64,000 bases of DNA. It comes from JAJFIE01 sp964344255 (GTDB lineage: Bacteria; Pseudomonadota; Alphaproteobacteria; Rhodospirillales; Casp-alpha2). The position numbers were made by a program, and so were the translations under genes. The notes below the pieces were generated by a model, which was not told the DNA's origin, did no database searches, and was given only the letters and a program-made list of their open reading frames with translations. How positions within the stretch are numbered: the first letter of the stretch is position 1; each line of letters begins with the position of its first letter. The stretch lies in NCBI GenBank assembly GCA_964344255.1, contig CAYFMQ010000001.1, positions 620,001 to 684,000 on the forward strand, given 5' to 3'. Below, piece after piece: positions 44,340-53,259 of this stretch.

Positions 44340-45578
44340 ATGAGCACATACGAAAACTATGCGGACCCCGCCAACCAGGGGACACGGGAACCGGACGACA
44401 TGTTCTCTCCCCATCATTACGCCTCGGTAAGGGAGAACGGGCGCGACATGCGCACCCTGCCGCTCTGGTGCTACACGTCCGAGCGGTTCCATGACGCTGA
44501 AATGGAAAAGATCTTTCTGCCGTCGTGGAACATGATCGAGCGCGAAGAGATCGTGCCCAACGTGGGCGACTTCCGATGCCTGACCTTCCTGGGCGTCAAG
44601 GTGGTGGTTGTGCGCGGCAAGGACGAGAAGGTGCGCGTTTTCGCCAATACCTGCCGCCACCGGGGTGCGTTGATCGCCGAAGGCTCCGGTAACTGCAAGG
44701 GCTTTCGCTGCCCCTATCACTTCTGGAATTACGGACTGGACGGCCGCCTGATCGTCGCGCCCAATTTCAAGGACGCCGACGGCAACGACATCATCGACGA
44801 TACCAACCGGGCGGAATACGGCTTGTCCGAGATTGAAAGCGGTACCTGGGGCGGTTTCATTTTCGTGCGGTTCAACCGGGGCGAGGGCGCTGAAACCCTT
44901 GAACAGCATCTTGGCACTTTTGTCGAGAATTTCTCTTCGCATCGGCTCGAAGACATGCGGTGTGCGCGCAAGACCGTGTATGAGATGGACGCCAACTGGA
45001 AGTGTTTCATCGAAAACTACATGGACCTCTATCACATTCCCTATGTGCACAAGAATTCGCTGGCCCGCTGGAACACGACGGAGTACTGGACCGTCGAGCC
45101 CACGGGTCAGGAATCCGCAACCTTCGCCAAGCACGAAGGCAGCCAACTCCTGCTTCCCGGCGATGACTATGCCGGTTTCCCGGCCATGGAGCAGATCGAT
45201 GAGGACAGGAAACACGGCACTTTCTTCACGAAACTGCGCCCCGGTTTCCTGATGACCATGGGCAACGACGGCGCGCTGGTGTTCCAGAGCGAACCTATTT
45301 CAGCCGGTAAATCCTACCTGACGGTCAGCTCCCTGTTCCCGAAAGCCTATTTCGAACGGGATGACTTCGACGACATCGCCAATAACTACTATCGCCGTAA
45401 TGCGCTGGTGGTTGAGGAAGACAGGCTGGTCGCGCTGCGTCAGTACGCCGGGCTGCTTTCGCCCATGGCCAGGATCGCCCGGATCTGCGATGACGAGCGT
45501 TACCTGAACAGCTTTGCAAACTGGATCATCGACAAGGTCATCGGCGAACCGGACAGGGAAGCCCGGGCGGCCGAGTGA
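44340..45578 (+). CDS. Rieske non-heme iron oxygenase, alpha subunit
   Basis: A 412-residue oxygenase of the aromatic ring-hydroxylating/choline-demethylating type. The Rieske cluster ligands are CRHRG and CPYHFW. The mononuclear iron site appears as NYMDLYHIPYVH, with the bridging aspartate. The substrate could be an aromatic acid or a quaternary amine. No reductase or ferredoxin gene is next to it, so electron transfer partners must lie elsewhere. The gene has no clear operon partner; the GFA gene is 110 bp downstream. Confidence 0.9.
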   Translation: MSTYENYADPANQGTREPDDMFSPHHYASVRENGRDMRTLPLWCYTSERFHDAEMEKIFLPSWNMIEREEIVPNVGDFRCLTFLGVKVVVVRGKDEKVRVFANTCRHRGALIAEGSGNCKGFRCPYHFWNYGLDGRLIVAPNFKDADGNDIIDDTNRAEYGLSEIESGTWGGFIFVRFNRGEGAETLEQHLGTFVENFSSHRLEDMRCARKTVYEMDANWKCFIENYMDLYHIPYVHKNSLARWNTTEYWTVEPTGQESATFAKHEGSQLLLPGDDYAGFPAMEQIDEDRKHGTFFTKLRPGFLMTMGNDGALVFQSEPISAGKSYLTVSSLFPKAYFERDDFDDIANNYYRRNALVVEEDRLVALRQYAGLLSPMARIARICDDERYLNSFANWIIDKVIGEPDREARAAE

Positions 45579-45688
45579 ATTTGCACCCCGGTTTCAGGCT
45601 TGACGCCGGTTCCGAACGGGGGAATGCCTATAACGATAGAGCAAATTGCCGTAACCTTTCCGGCCGCTAGTCTTTTAGGAGATGCATT

Positions 45689-46081
45689 ATGGACAAATAC
45701 ACAGGCGGTTGTCTGTGCGGAAACGTCCGCGTTGTTGCAATGGGGCGCCCATACCGTGTCGGGATCTGTCACTGTCTCGATTGTCGCAAGCATCATGGCG
45801 CCCTTTTTTACACCGCCGCGGTCTTTCCTCAGGATGCGGTAACGGTTACCGGTGAGACCCATGATTATCGCGGGCGACATTTCTGCCCCCGGTGCGGCTC
45901 ATCCGTTTTCGCGCGAAGCGGCGATGAGCTTGAGATGCACCTGGGAGCCCTGGATTCACCGGACCAGTTGACGCCAACTTACGAGAGCTGGACCGTGCGC
46001 CGGGAATCCTGGCTGCCGGCGTTTCCCCAGACGAAACGATATGATCGCGACCGTGAAACGACAGGACGTTCAGAGGGCTAA
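45689..46081 (+). CDS. GFA/CENP-V-family zinc protein
   Basis: A 130-residue protein with the GFA pattern of zinc cysteines: GGCLCGNV (C8, C10), CHCLDCR (C27, C29, C32) and CPRCGSS. The fold was named for glutathione-dependent formaldehyde activation, but most bacterial members have no proven activity. The ATG at 45689 follows a TTTTAGGAG site. It ends 12 bp from the stop of the convergent GGCT-like gene. Confidence 0.9.
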   Translation: MDKYTGGCLCGNVRVVAMGRPYRVGICHCLDCRKHHGALFYTAAVFPQDAVTVTGETHDYRGRHFCPRCGSSVFARSGDELEMHLGALDSPDQLTPTYESWTVRRESWLPAFPQTKRYDRDRETTGRSEG

Positions 46082-46093
46082 GCCGCCGTAGTT

Positions 46094-46600
46094 TCAGTGA
46101 ATGGATTTCACATACTCTGGGGGAAATCCGAGGTTGCGGAGAACCGATTGAAGTTCGGCGGCATAGGCCGCATTGAATTCCGCGGCTTGGGGAGGTCCGG
46201 GCAAGTTGTAGCACTGGGCGTGTACGGAGCCGCCATCGATAAGCTCCGCCATCATCATTTCGGGCCGGTAATCCTCCAGGCCGGGCCCCGAATACAAGTG
46301 ATCGACATCCTGCTGCGACAGGGAAAACACCATTCCATACGCCTTGCGTCCCACGCTCGGCGTGAGAGTCGCACGCTTTCCGATCCTGAGGGCATAATCA
46401 AGCACACAGGCTCGTCGCGGGTGGTTCGCAGAAATACCTAAACGGCCCAGGACATCGGCGTCCATGAACAGGCCGTAAAAAAAGACATCAATCGATTTCC
46501 GTTCTTCATTCCCTGCAGGATTACCGTCAATCAATGAACACGCCTCCAAATGTTCTCGTTTGGATGTTTCCTGATTCAAGTGTACTAGACCGGCTGCCAA
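46094..46600 (-). CDS. Gamma-glutamylcyclotransferase-like (AIG2/GGCT-fold) protein
   Basis: A 168-residue protein. VFFYGLFMDADVLGRLG gives the substrate-loop YGxx motif of the fold, here YGLF rather than YGSL, and GMVFSLSQQDVDHLYSG gives the next strand and helix. The catalytic glutamate expected soon after is not clear at the usual place (LYSGPGLEDYRPE), so activity is uncertain. About the first 35 residues are not part of the fold and may be a mis-set start. Confidence 0.65.
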   Translation of the reverse strand: MAAGLVHLNQETSKREHLEACSLIDGNPAGNEERKSIDVFFYGLFMDADVLGRLGISANHPRRACVLDYALRIGKRATLTPSVGRKAYGMVFSLSQQDVDHLYSGPGLEDYRPEMMMAELIDGGSVHAQCYNLPGPPQAAEFNAAYAAELQSVLRNLGFPPEYVKSIH

Positions 46601-46813
46601 AATGCTTTGGTTTGAAGGTTTAAAAAATGCCTCTTGACTTTTGCCTTAAATATGCTTATATTCCTAGTTTGATTTTACGCTCTTTTCCATTGTTTATAGA
46701 TCCCAGGAATGATCGTTTTCACTTATTGTTTGGTGGGAATGATGATCCCGATCCTTTTCCTTATGACCCTGGCCCGGGTGGGAAAAGCGGCCCTTATATT
46801 AGCAAAACCTGAA

Positions 46814-46998
46814 TGTAGACTTTTGTAGACATGTCTACATTCTCTAAATGGGAAAGCCCTTGAAAACAAAGGGCGATTCAGGAATTTTCCATAATCTGTG
46901 AGATTATGTAGACAAATGTCTACATTTTCAGTGGAATCAATGGGTTACAGAGGGCCTTTTGTAACAAATGTCTACAAAAGTCTACATTTCTGTCTACA
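46814..46998. repeat. Clustered TGTAGACA/TGTCTACA array
   Basis: Eight copies of GTAGAC or its complement GTCTAC occur in 185 bp: 46815, 46825, 46833, 46908, 46918, 46970, 46980 and 46992. 46824-46839 is a perfect 16-bp palindrome (two TGTAGACA arms back to back); 46906-46925 repeats the arms with a 2-bp spacer. The last three copies face the same way at 10- and 12-bp steps, about one helical turn. The surrounding 46601-47106 is AT-rich without a clear gene; a 61-codon frame at 46627-46812 is unsupported. Confidence 0.8.
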
Positions 46999-47106
46999 TT
47001 ACCTCTTTCTAATTAATGGGCTGGATTCCCGCTACTTTTTCCAATCGTCCATCGTCTTTGCACATGGAACATGTGCGACGACGGTTCACGGCTCAAAATA
47101 ACTTAT

Positions 47107-47219
47107 CTGGATTCCCGCCTTCGCGGGAATGACGACTTTTAACGCAATTGTCACCCCCGCGAAAGCGGGGGTCCAGGTCAGCGGATACTCCGGATTCCCG
47201 ACCGCGCGGGAACGACGAC
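47107..47219. repeat. Dispersed palindromic repeat, three units
   Basis: Three related hairpins: 47107-47136, 47150-47177 and 47190-47219, each with a TCCCG/CGGGA or CCCCCGC/GCGGGGG core and CTGG/GTCA-type ends. They match the pair at 15008-15074 and the outer two face opposite the middle one. Located 3' of tRNA-Thr. Confidence 0.85.
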
Positions 47220-47277
47220 ATCGGAAGAGCCGGCTGCGGGCGGCCATTGAAAGAGCCTGAAAAATCGTAGGAGAAAA

Positions 47278-47353
<76 letters not shown>

Positions 47354-47428
47354 ACGTGATCTTGTGCTTTCGGGGCCTCCTATATACCGGTGCGGGCAAG
47401 ATTTCTAGCCCCATTTACATATAAATGA

Positions 47429-48886
47429 TCAACCTTCCGCCGGCGGCGGCTGTTTTACTTCTCTGGTTCCGATATCATCGCCATCATCCGATACGTGTTC
47501 GAGCAGGGCATGATCCTCTTCTGATGCATCACCAATCAAGGCGTCGGCGGTATCTCCTGGTTCTCCGTCTTCATTGCCGGGGGCTTTGAGGCGCATCACA
47601 TGGGGCGGCGTTCGCCAGTTCATCGTATCGAACCCGTTGCAGTTTTCGCAGACGGCGTGCCAGGTGTCGACAGTATGACCACAAGTCCCGCAAACCCAGG
47701 CCGGGTCCGGATCGGCCCGGGACGAGCGGACGAGCCATTGCCGGGCGCTGGCGGCATCGCCGTGTTCCGCCTCTTCCAGATCGGCCATCATCCGGCAGAC
47801 CCGGGCCGGGGGCTCGTCACCGCCGGCCTGCGCCAGGTGCTTTCGGGCCTGTCCCCATAAATCGGCCTCCAGGGCGGCGCTGGCGATCGCCATGTCGCTC
47901 TCCACATGCCCCGGGTTGAAACCGGACAGTCGTTCCGACGCCTTGACCCTGTCGAGGGCGCTGTGCGCGCCCTTTACATCCCAATAGAGCGGGACAAACG
48001 CCGGGTGGGGCTCCTGCCCCCACAACCGTTCGATCAGCGCTCCGGCTTTCCTGGCCTTGCCGGTTTCCACATAATGGCGCGCTAGGACAAGGGCCGCCGG
48101 CATCAAGTCATGGTCAAGATCAAGCGCCGTTTTGACCTGTTTCTTGGCTTCCTCCTTGTCGCCGTTTTCAAGGGCGTCATAGCCAAGCTGGCAGGCCAGA
48201 ACGGCCTGGCGGTGTCGGCTGTCGGGGCTGCTGAGGTGGCGGTTACGGGCGGCTTCCTTCGCCGTCACACTGGCATCCAGCCACTTGCCGGTACGGGTTT
48301 GCAGTTCGAACAGGCTTTGCGAGACCCATTCACTGTCCGGATTCAGGCGATGGGCGCGGCGCGCCAGCGCAACAGCCTCGTCCAGGTCCTGGCGTTTCAT
48401 TGCCTGGTTTAGAAGTCCGCGCAGGCCCAGGAACTCCGTTTCGCGATTTTCCGTCATGGCGCGGAAGAACCGCTCCGCCGCCCGGTCATCGCCGCCCAGT
48501 TGGGCGGCCTGGGCGGAAAGCAGCATGGTGAGCGGCGGCTCGCTCAGCAATCCGTCCGCCTTGCGGGCCTGGCGGCGGGCCTCTTCGGCATCGCCGGCGG
48601 CGACGGCGACCATGCCCTTGGTCAGGGCCTGATAGCCGCGCGAACGCTTATGGCCGCGCCAGGATTGACGCGCGCTGCCCGGTGCTCGGCGGATGAAAAG
48701 CCAGATTCTGTACAGGAAGGCGGAAACCACGACCAGGACGCCAAGCCCGACCGCCATGACGCCGAAGGACGTATCGACCTGGTAGCCGCCCCATTCGAGG
48801 CTGACCGAACCCGGCTGATCCGCAAGCCAGACCGCCGCCGCCGCCAGCAGCCCGATAACGATGAAATAACGTAAAGCGCGGATCAT
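47429..48886 (-). CDS. hemY: HemY-like membrane protein with TPR region and zinc ribbon
   Basis: A 485-residue protein. Two membrane helices (about 5-22 and 42-63) lead a HemY_N domain, then TPR-type helical repeats run to about residue 380. The C-terminus carries a zinc-ribbon-like CGTCGH then CENCNGF, and a long acidic tail. This HemY is the TPR protein linked to heme synthesis genes and is not the protoporphyrinogen oxidase of the same name. Its start overlaps mic60 by 4 bp, completing the hemC-hemD-mic60-hemY unit. It is thought to organise late heme or membrane steps; exact role unresolved. Confidence 0.93.
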   Translation of the reverse strand: MIRALRYFIVIGLLAAAAVWLADQPGSVSLEWGGYQVDTSFGVMAVGLGVLVVVSAFLYRIWLFIRRAPGSARQSWRGHKRSRGYQALTKGMVAVAAGDAEEARRQARKADGLLSEPPLTMLLSAQAAQLGGDDRAAERFFRAMTENRETEFLGLRGLLNQAMKRQDLDEAVALARRAHRLNPDSEWVSQSLFELQTRTGKWLDASVTAKEAARNRHLSSPDSRHRQAVLACQLGYDALENGDKEEAKKQVKTALDLDHDLMPAALVLARHYVETGKARKAGALIERLWGQEPHPAFVPLYWDVKGAHSALDRVKASERLSGFNPGHVESDMAIASAALEADLWGQARKHLAQAGGDEPPARVCRMMADLEEAEHGDAASARQWLVRSSRADPDPAWVCGTCGHTVDTWHAVCENCNGFDTMNWRTPPHVMRLKAPGNEDGEPGDTADALIGDASEEDHALLEHVSDDGDDIGTREVKQPPPAEG

Positions 48887-50334
48887 TCAGATTTTTCCCG
48901 GCTTGCCGATAACTGTGCAATGGCGAGTGAATTGAGCTCCCTCAGGGCCTGCTCGGCGGCATAGGTTGCCTGCACCTGTTCCAACCAGGGCGCAATCGCA
49001 TCTGCGCCAGGGCCCGTTAAATCCGACAGTGCTTCAATCACGGCATTGAGGTCGCCAACGGCCAGATGGGATTCGGCGCTGGCAAGCCGGGCGTCAACCG
49101 TCCCGGCGGAAGCATCTCCCACCCGCCGTATGGTCACCAGGTTGCTGAGGCGGTTGGCGATTTCCGCAAACCAGCCATCTTCTTCGATCCGCTGGTCGGC
49201 CTGGAGCGCCGCCAGACTTATGACAGGGAATGAATCCCGCAAGCCGGCCTGGCTGGCGACACCGGTTTCTGCATATGTTTCCAGCGTGCCGACATGGCCG
49301 CCAACATCGGAACTGCCTGAAAGATGCTCGGGCAGAACGGTTTTCAGGCTTTCGAGTTCAGCCGAAAATGGCCGGCCCACCCGGACCGCTTCACGCAGTT
49401 GCCCGACCGCCAGGATCAGGGCCGACGCGCCAGGCGACACGGCGCCGGCGGCGTTCCCCTGGCTGGCTTCAAGACTGTCCATCCGTCGCTTGACATCTTC
49501 CAGCAGAGCCGTCTTGTCGGACAATGTGTCATCGACTGTGCGGTTCTGTTCTTCGAGGCTGCTCAACCGGGTGAGGACCTCGTCAATATTGGCGGTCTGT
49601 TCCAGAACCTCCTGACGGGACTGTTCCAGCGTGTCGACCCGGTTAACCAGATACTGGAGCGATTCCTGGGCCTCTACACCATCTGCTTCGGAACCGACGG
49701 CCACGGCCATCTGCTCAACGGTTTCCAGCGATTTTTCGACGGCCTCCAGACGTTCCATGACGGATGCCAGTTCGGCGCTCAACTTCTCACGGGCGTCTTG
49801 AAGTTCCTGAAAGGAGGCGCCTGTCAAATCCCGATCTGCTCCGGCTTCCTCAACCAAGGTTTCCAGCGTACCAAGCCTTTCCATGAGGATCGCCACACGG
49901 GGGTCTTCTTTCACCTCGGCTTGAGGCAGGTATTCTTCAACGTATGCCCACCAGATATCGCGTGTCACGAAGGCCCCGGCGCCAAGGGCGCACAGAAGGA
50001 TTAGTACTATAAAGACGCCAAGCCAGGGGCCCGCCTTGCGCATCGATGGCGGCGGGGAAGGGGAGGGCGAGGTCTCTGCGGTGGCATTAAGGGCGGAAGA
50101 TCCAGAGGTCTGACGGTCACCTTCCTTTACGGCGGACGCCTTTTCGGCAACGCCCTTTTCTGCCGCCTCGGACGCAGCCGTGTTCTTAACGTCTTCGACC
50201 GCTTCTTCTTTCTTGTCCTTACTGGTCGAAGCGGCTGTTTTTTTCGCCGCCGACTTGTTCCTAGCGGGATTAGCCGGTTTGGTTGCTTTGGTCCTGGTTG
50301 TCTCTGTCTTCTTCGGGGTTTGTGTCATCGCCAC
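48883..50334 (-). CDS. Mic60 (mitofilin)-like inner-membrane protein
   Basis: A 483-residue protein with the architecture of alphaproteobacterial Mic60: a basic, alanine/lysine-rich, disordered cytoplasmic part (1-95), one membrane helix at about 104-125, a long coiled coil (about 150-290), and a C-terminal mitofilin signature (EIANRLSNLVTIRRVGD and following). In this class it shapes intracytoplasmic membranes and is encoded beside hem genes, as here. It overlaps hemY and follows hemD by 34 bp. Confidence 0.9.
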   Translation of the reverse strand: MAMTQTPKKTETTRTKATKPANPARNKSAAKKTAASTSKDKKEEAVEDVKNTAASEAAEKGVAEKASAVKEGDRQTSGSSALNATAETSPSPSPPPSMRKAGPWLGVFIVLILLCALGAGAFVTRDIWWAYVEEYLPQAEVKEDPRVAILMERLGTLETLVEEAGADRDLTGASFQELQDAREKLSAELASVMERLEAVEKSLETVEQMAVAVGSEADGVEAQESLQYLVNRVDTLEQSRQEVLEQTANIDEVLTRLSSLEEQNRTVDDTLSDKTALLEDVKRRMDSLEASQGNAAGAVSPGASALILAVGQLREAVRVGRPFSAELESLKTVLPEHLSGSSDVGGHVGTLETYAETGVASQAGLRDSFPVISLAALQADQRIEEDGWFAEIANRLSNLVTIRRVGDASAGTVDARLASAESHLAVGDLNAVIEALSDLTGPGADAIAPWLEQVQATYAAEQALRELNSLAIAQLSASREKSE

Positions 50335-50368
50335 TGCTTCTTTCGATGGTCACAGGTATATTAAGGTT

Positions 50369-51088
50369 TTACACCTTTGTTGCCGCCTCTAAAACCTTTG
50401 CGATCAATGACGCCTCGTTCGGTTCCGGGGCAACGATGATTTCCTTCCAGTTGAATCCGGAAACCTTGTCGGCGACAGCGGTACTTAAACAGAATGCCGT
50501 CATGGATCGCAACGTATCGTCAAGCCCGGATGCCTTTGCAAGATCACAGAAAGTCGCTGCCGTTCTCGGGGAATAGAGCATGACGCCGCTCACCGAGCCG
50601 TCACCTATTGTCGCACGGGCTTTATCCGAAAACCGTTCTGCGGTTTCCGCCTTGTAAAGGACACATCGCTCGTAGCCGAAGCCCTGATCCTCCAGCAGCC
50701 TCGCCAGATCTCCGGCGAGTTTTGTTCCGGCGACATGCAGCAAAGGGCCGTCTTCCGGCCTCGCCTGATCCTTGACCAACGCGGCGAGGGCGTTCACATC
50801 CCCGGAAGCGCTGCGAACATCGGCAAATCCCTGTTCCCTGGCGCACCGGGCAGAGGCGTCACCAACCGCCCAGACCGTTAGTTCACGGTTTTCCTCAAGC
50901 CGGGCAAAGGCTCGGATTCCGTTGGCGCTGGTAACCAATAGGCCCTGAAACATTTTCAGGTCTGGCAGGTTGGAATCGAGATAGACGATATCCAGTAACG
51001 GCTCGATGATGGTTTCAACGCCAGCGTCAGCCAAGGCCGCCGACAGGGGCAGGGCGTCTTCTTTCGGACGGGTTATCAGCACATGCAT
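50369..51088 (-). CDS. hemD: Uroporphyrinogen-III synthase
   Basis: A 239-residue enzyme that closes hydroxymethylbilane with inversion of ring D. Sequence in this family is poorly conserved; the call rests on the N-terminal LITRPKEDA, the ALLVTSANGIRAF-like GLLVTSANGIRAF strand-turn, the later MLYSPRTAATF and CLSTAVADKV blocks, the length, and the position between hemC and mic60. It ends 34 bp before mic60 and starts 42 bp after the hemC stop. Confidence 0.93.
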   Translation of the reverse strand: MHVLITRPKEDALPLSAALADAGVETIIEPLLDIVYLDSNLPDLKMFQGLLVTSANGIRAFARLEENRELTVWAVGDASARCAREQGFADVRSASGDVNALAALVKDQARPEDGPLLHVAGTKLAGDLARLLEDQGFGYERCVLYKAETAERFSDKARATIGDGSVSGVMLYSPRTAATFCDLAKASGLDDTLRSMTAFCLSTAVADKVSGFNWKEIIVAPEPNEASLIAKVLEAATKV

Positions 51089-51130
51089 GATCGTTGTGTC
51101 TCGCTTAAACGGCTAACCTGGCTTCAGGCC

Positions 51131-52066
51131 TCAATCAGCCAGCCGTTCGAAGAATTCTTCGCCGACATCCTTTCGCAGCTGGGCGCCGGCGTCACGGCCC
51201 ATGCTTTCCGCATCCGAGATGCTGCCGGTGCGCTCCGCCGTCCAGACCTTGCTGCCGTCCGCTTCAGCGACCAGTCCGCGAAGCGTCATGGTTAGGCCGT
51301 CCTCGCTCAACTGCGCCAGTCCGGCGATCGGCGTCCGGCAGGAACCGTCCAGCACGTCCAGCATGGCGCGCTCGGCATTGACGCAAAGGGATGTTTCGCC
51401 GTGATCGAGCGCCGCCAGGGTTTCTATGGTTTCAATGTCATTCGCCCGGCAAGTGATGCCGATGGCGCCCTGCCCCACGGCGGGCAGCAGGTCTTCGGGT
51501 TCAAGAATAGACGATACCACGTCGGTTCGCTCCAGCCGGTTCAGGCCAGCCAATGCAAGTAATGTGGCATCCGCCTCACCCTCATCCAGCTTACGCAGTC
51601 GGGTCTGCACGTTGCCGCGGAAAATGACGACCTTCAGGCCCGGATGCCGAGCCAATACCTGGGCCTGGCGGCGCAGCGACGTGGTGCCGACAACGCTGCC
51701 GTCCGGCATGTCGGCAAAGGTTTTGTGACGGGGCGAGACCATGACGTCGCGCACGTCTTCGCGTTCCAGCATGCAGGGCAACACCATACCGTCCGGCAGC
51801 CACGTCGGCACATCCTTCATGGAATGAACGGCGATATCGATCCGCCCGTCGAACAGGGCGTCGTCCAGCTCCTTGGTGAAAACGCCCTTGCCGCCGACCT
51901 CAGAGAGGGGGCGGTCCTGAATCTTGTCCCCCGTCGTAGTCAGGGCGACGATTTCCAGCGCATCCGGTGATGCCAGGTCCGGATGCGTCGCGGCCAGAAG
52001 ATCAAGGGTTTCATAAGCCTGCGCCAATGCCAGGGGGCTTCCGCGGGTGCCGATTTTTATGCTCAC
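51131..52066 (-). CDS. hemC: Hydroxymethylbilane synthase (porphobilinogen deaminase)
   Basis: A 311-residue enzyme that joins four porphobilinogens in tetrapyrrole synthesis. IGTRGSPLALAQAY opens the protein, VHSMKDVP and GTTSLRRQAQV are conserved active-site blocks, and the dipyrromethane-bearing cysteine is in LDGSCRTPIAGLA. It is the first gene of the heme unit and is divergent from tsaD with 113 bp between starts, a likely shared regulatory stretch. Confidence 0.97.
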   Translation of the reverse strand: MSIKIGTRGSPLALAQAYETLDLLAATHPDLASPDALEIVALTTTGDKIQDRPLSEVGGKGVFTKELDDALFDGRIDIAVHSMKDVPTWLPDGMVLPCMLEREDVRDVMVSPRHKTFADMPDGSVVGTTSLRRQAQVLARHPGLKVVIFRGNVQTRLRKLDEGEADATLLALAGLNRLERTDVVSSILEPEDLLPAVGQGAIGITCRANDIETIETLAALDHGETSLCVNAERAMLDVLDGSCRTPIAGLAQLSEDGLTMTLRGLVAEADGSKVWTAERTGSISDAESMGRDAGAQLRKDVGEEFFERLAD

Positions 52067-52179
52067 GAGTAATTCTCCCGCACGAGGTAATTGAGTTCAG
52101 GCGTCAAAGCGTTTATGACCCCCTCATTACGCCTTTGCAACCTCGTGCATGATAATGTGTATCTGACAGGAATAAACCC

Positions 52180-53238
52180 GTGCTTATTCTAGGGATCGAA
52201 ACCAGTTGTGACGAAACCGCCGCCGCCGTTGTCCGCGACGACCGGACGATCCTGTCCAACCGCATCCAGTCGCAGATAAAGGAGCACAGCCCTTATGGCG
52301 GCGTGGTGCCGGAGGTGGCAGCCCGGTCCCATCTTGATTACCTCGACAACATCATTAAGGGAGCCATGAAGGACGCCGGCATCGGATTTGAGGATTTGAG
52401 CGCCGTGGCGGCAACCGGCGGGCCGGGGCTGATCGGCGGCGTCATGGTGGGAGTCATGGCGGCCAAGGGCATTGCCGTTGCGACAGACCGGCCGTTTATC
52501 GCCGTCAATCACCTGGAGGCCCATGCCCTGAGCGCGCGCTTAAGCGACGGTATCGACTTCCCTTACTTGCTGCTATTGGTCTCCGGCGGTCATTGCCAGC
52601 TTCTGTGCGTGGAGGATGTCGGCCAATACAGACGCCTGGGAACGACACTGGACGATGCGTTGGGTGAAGCGTTTGACAAGACGGCAAAAATGCTTGGCCT
52701 AGGTTACCCCGGTGGGCCTGCCGTTGAAAATACGGCCCTTAAAGGCGATCCGGAACGGTTTTCCCTGCCCCGGCCCATGCTGGGAAGGAAGGGGTGTGAT
52801 TTCTCGTTTTCAGGCCTCAAGGCCTCGATCCGCCAGACAGTCGAGAAACTGCCGCCCGGTGACTTGTTGGAACATGATGTCGCGGATTTGTGCGCCGGGT
52901 TCCAGGCCGCAGCCGGCGACGTGCTGTCGGACCGTTGCCGCCATGCCATCATGCAGTTCCGCACCCTTCATCCGGACGGCGACACATTGGTCGTTGCCGG
53001 TGGTGTTGCAGCCAACACGTACATAAGAGAACGACTTCAAGGATTATGCGAGGATGAGCACATATCCCTCGCCATCCCGCCGCAGAACCTGTGCACCGAT
53101 AACGGCGCCATGGTTGCCTGGGCAGGTATCGAAAGGTTCCAGCTGGGCCTGTCGGACGGGCTGGACTTCGCCCCGCGTCCGCGCTGGCCGCTGGACCCGG
53201 ATGCGCCACCCGCCGCTTTCGCCGGGGTGAAGGCCTAG
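52180..53238 (+). CDS. tsaD: tRNA N6-adenosine threonylcarbamoyltransferase
   Basis: A 352-residue enzyme that, with TsaB and TsaE, transfers threonylcarbamoyl to A37 of ANN-decoding tRNAs. GIETSCDETAAA opens the ASKHA fold, metal ligands are in NHLEAHAL, and VSGGHCQL, GEAFDKTAKMLGL and GGVAANTYIRERL follow. The start is GTG 52180 with a CAGGAA site 8 bp upstream. In most alphaproteobacteria gpsA lies close downstream; here an unrelated 9-kb module intervenes. Confidence 0.97.
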   Translation: MLILGIETSCDETAAAVVRDDRTILSNRIQSQIKEHSPYGGVVPEVAARSHLDYLDNIIKGAMKDAGIGFEDLSAVAATGGPGLIGGVMVGVMAAKGIAVATDRPFIAVNHLEAHALSARLSDGIDFPYLLLLVSGGHCQLLCVEDVGQYRRLGTTLDDALGEAFDKTAKMLGLGYPGGPAVENTALKGDPERFSLPRPMLGRKGCDFSFSGLKASIRQTVEKLPPGDLLEHDVADLCAGFQAAAGDVLSDRCRHAIMQFRTLHPDGDTLVVAGGVAANTYIRERLQGLCEDEHISLAIPPQNLCTDNGAMVAWAGIERFQLGLSDGLDFAPRPRWPLDPDAPPAAFAGVKA

Positions 53239-53259
53239 CAGCAAGGCTACCGTGATTTC

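Noticed and set aside
46627..46812. A 61-codon frame in the AT-rich gap near the TGTAGACA array
   Set aside because: No clear ribosome site, no homology I recognise, and neighbouring repeats suggest non-coding DNA. It could be a remnant, but I could not support it as a gene.
46814..46998. CRISPR array
   Set aside because: The repeated unit is only 6-8 bp, faces both ways, and spacing is irregular. No cas gene is visible.
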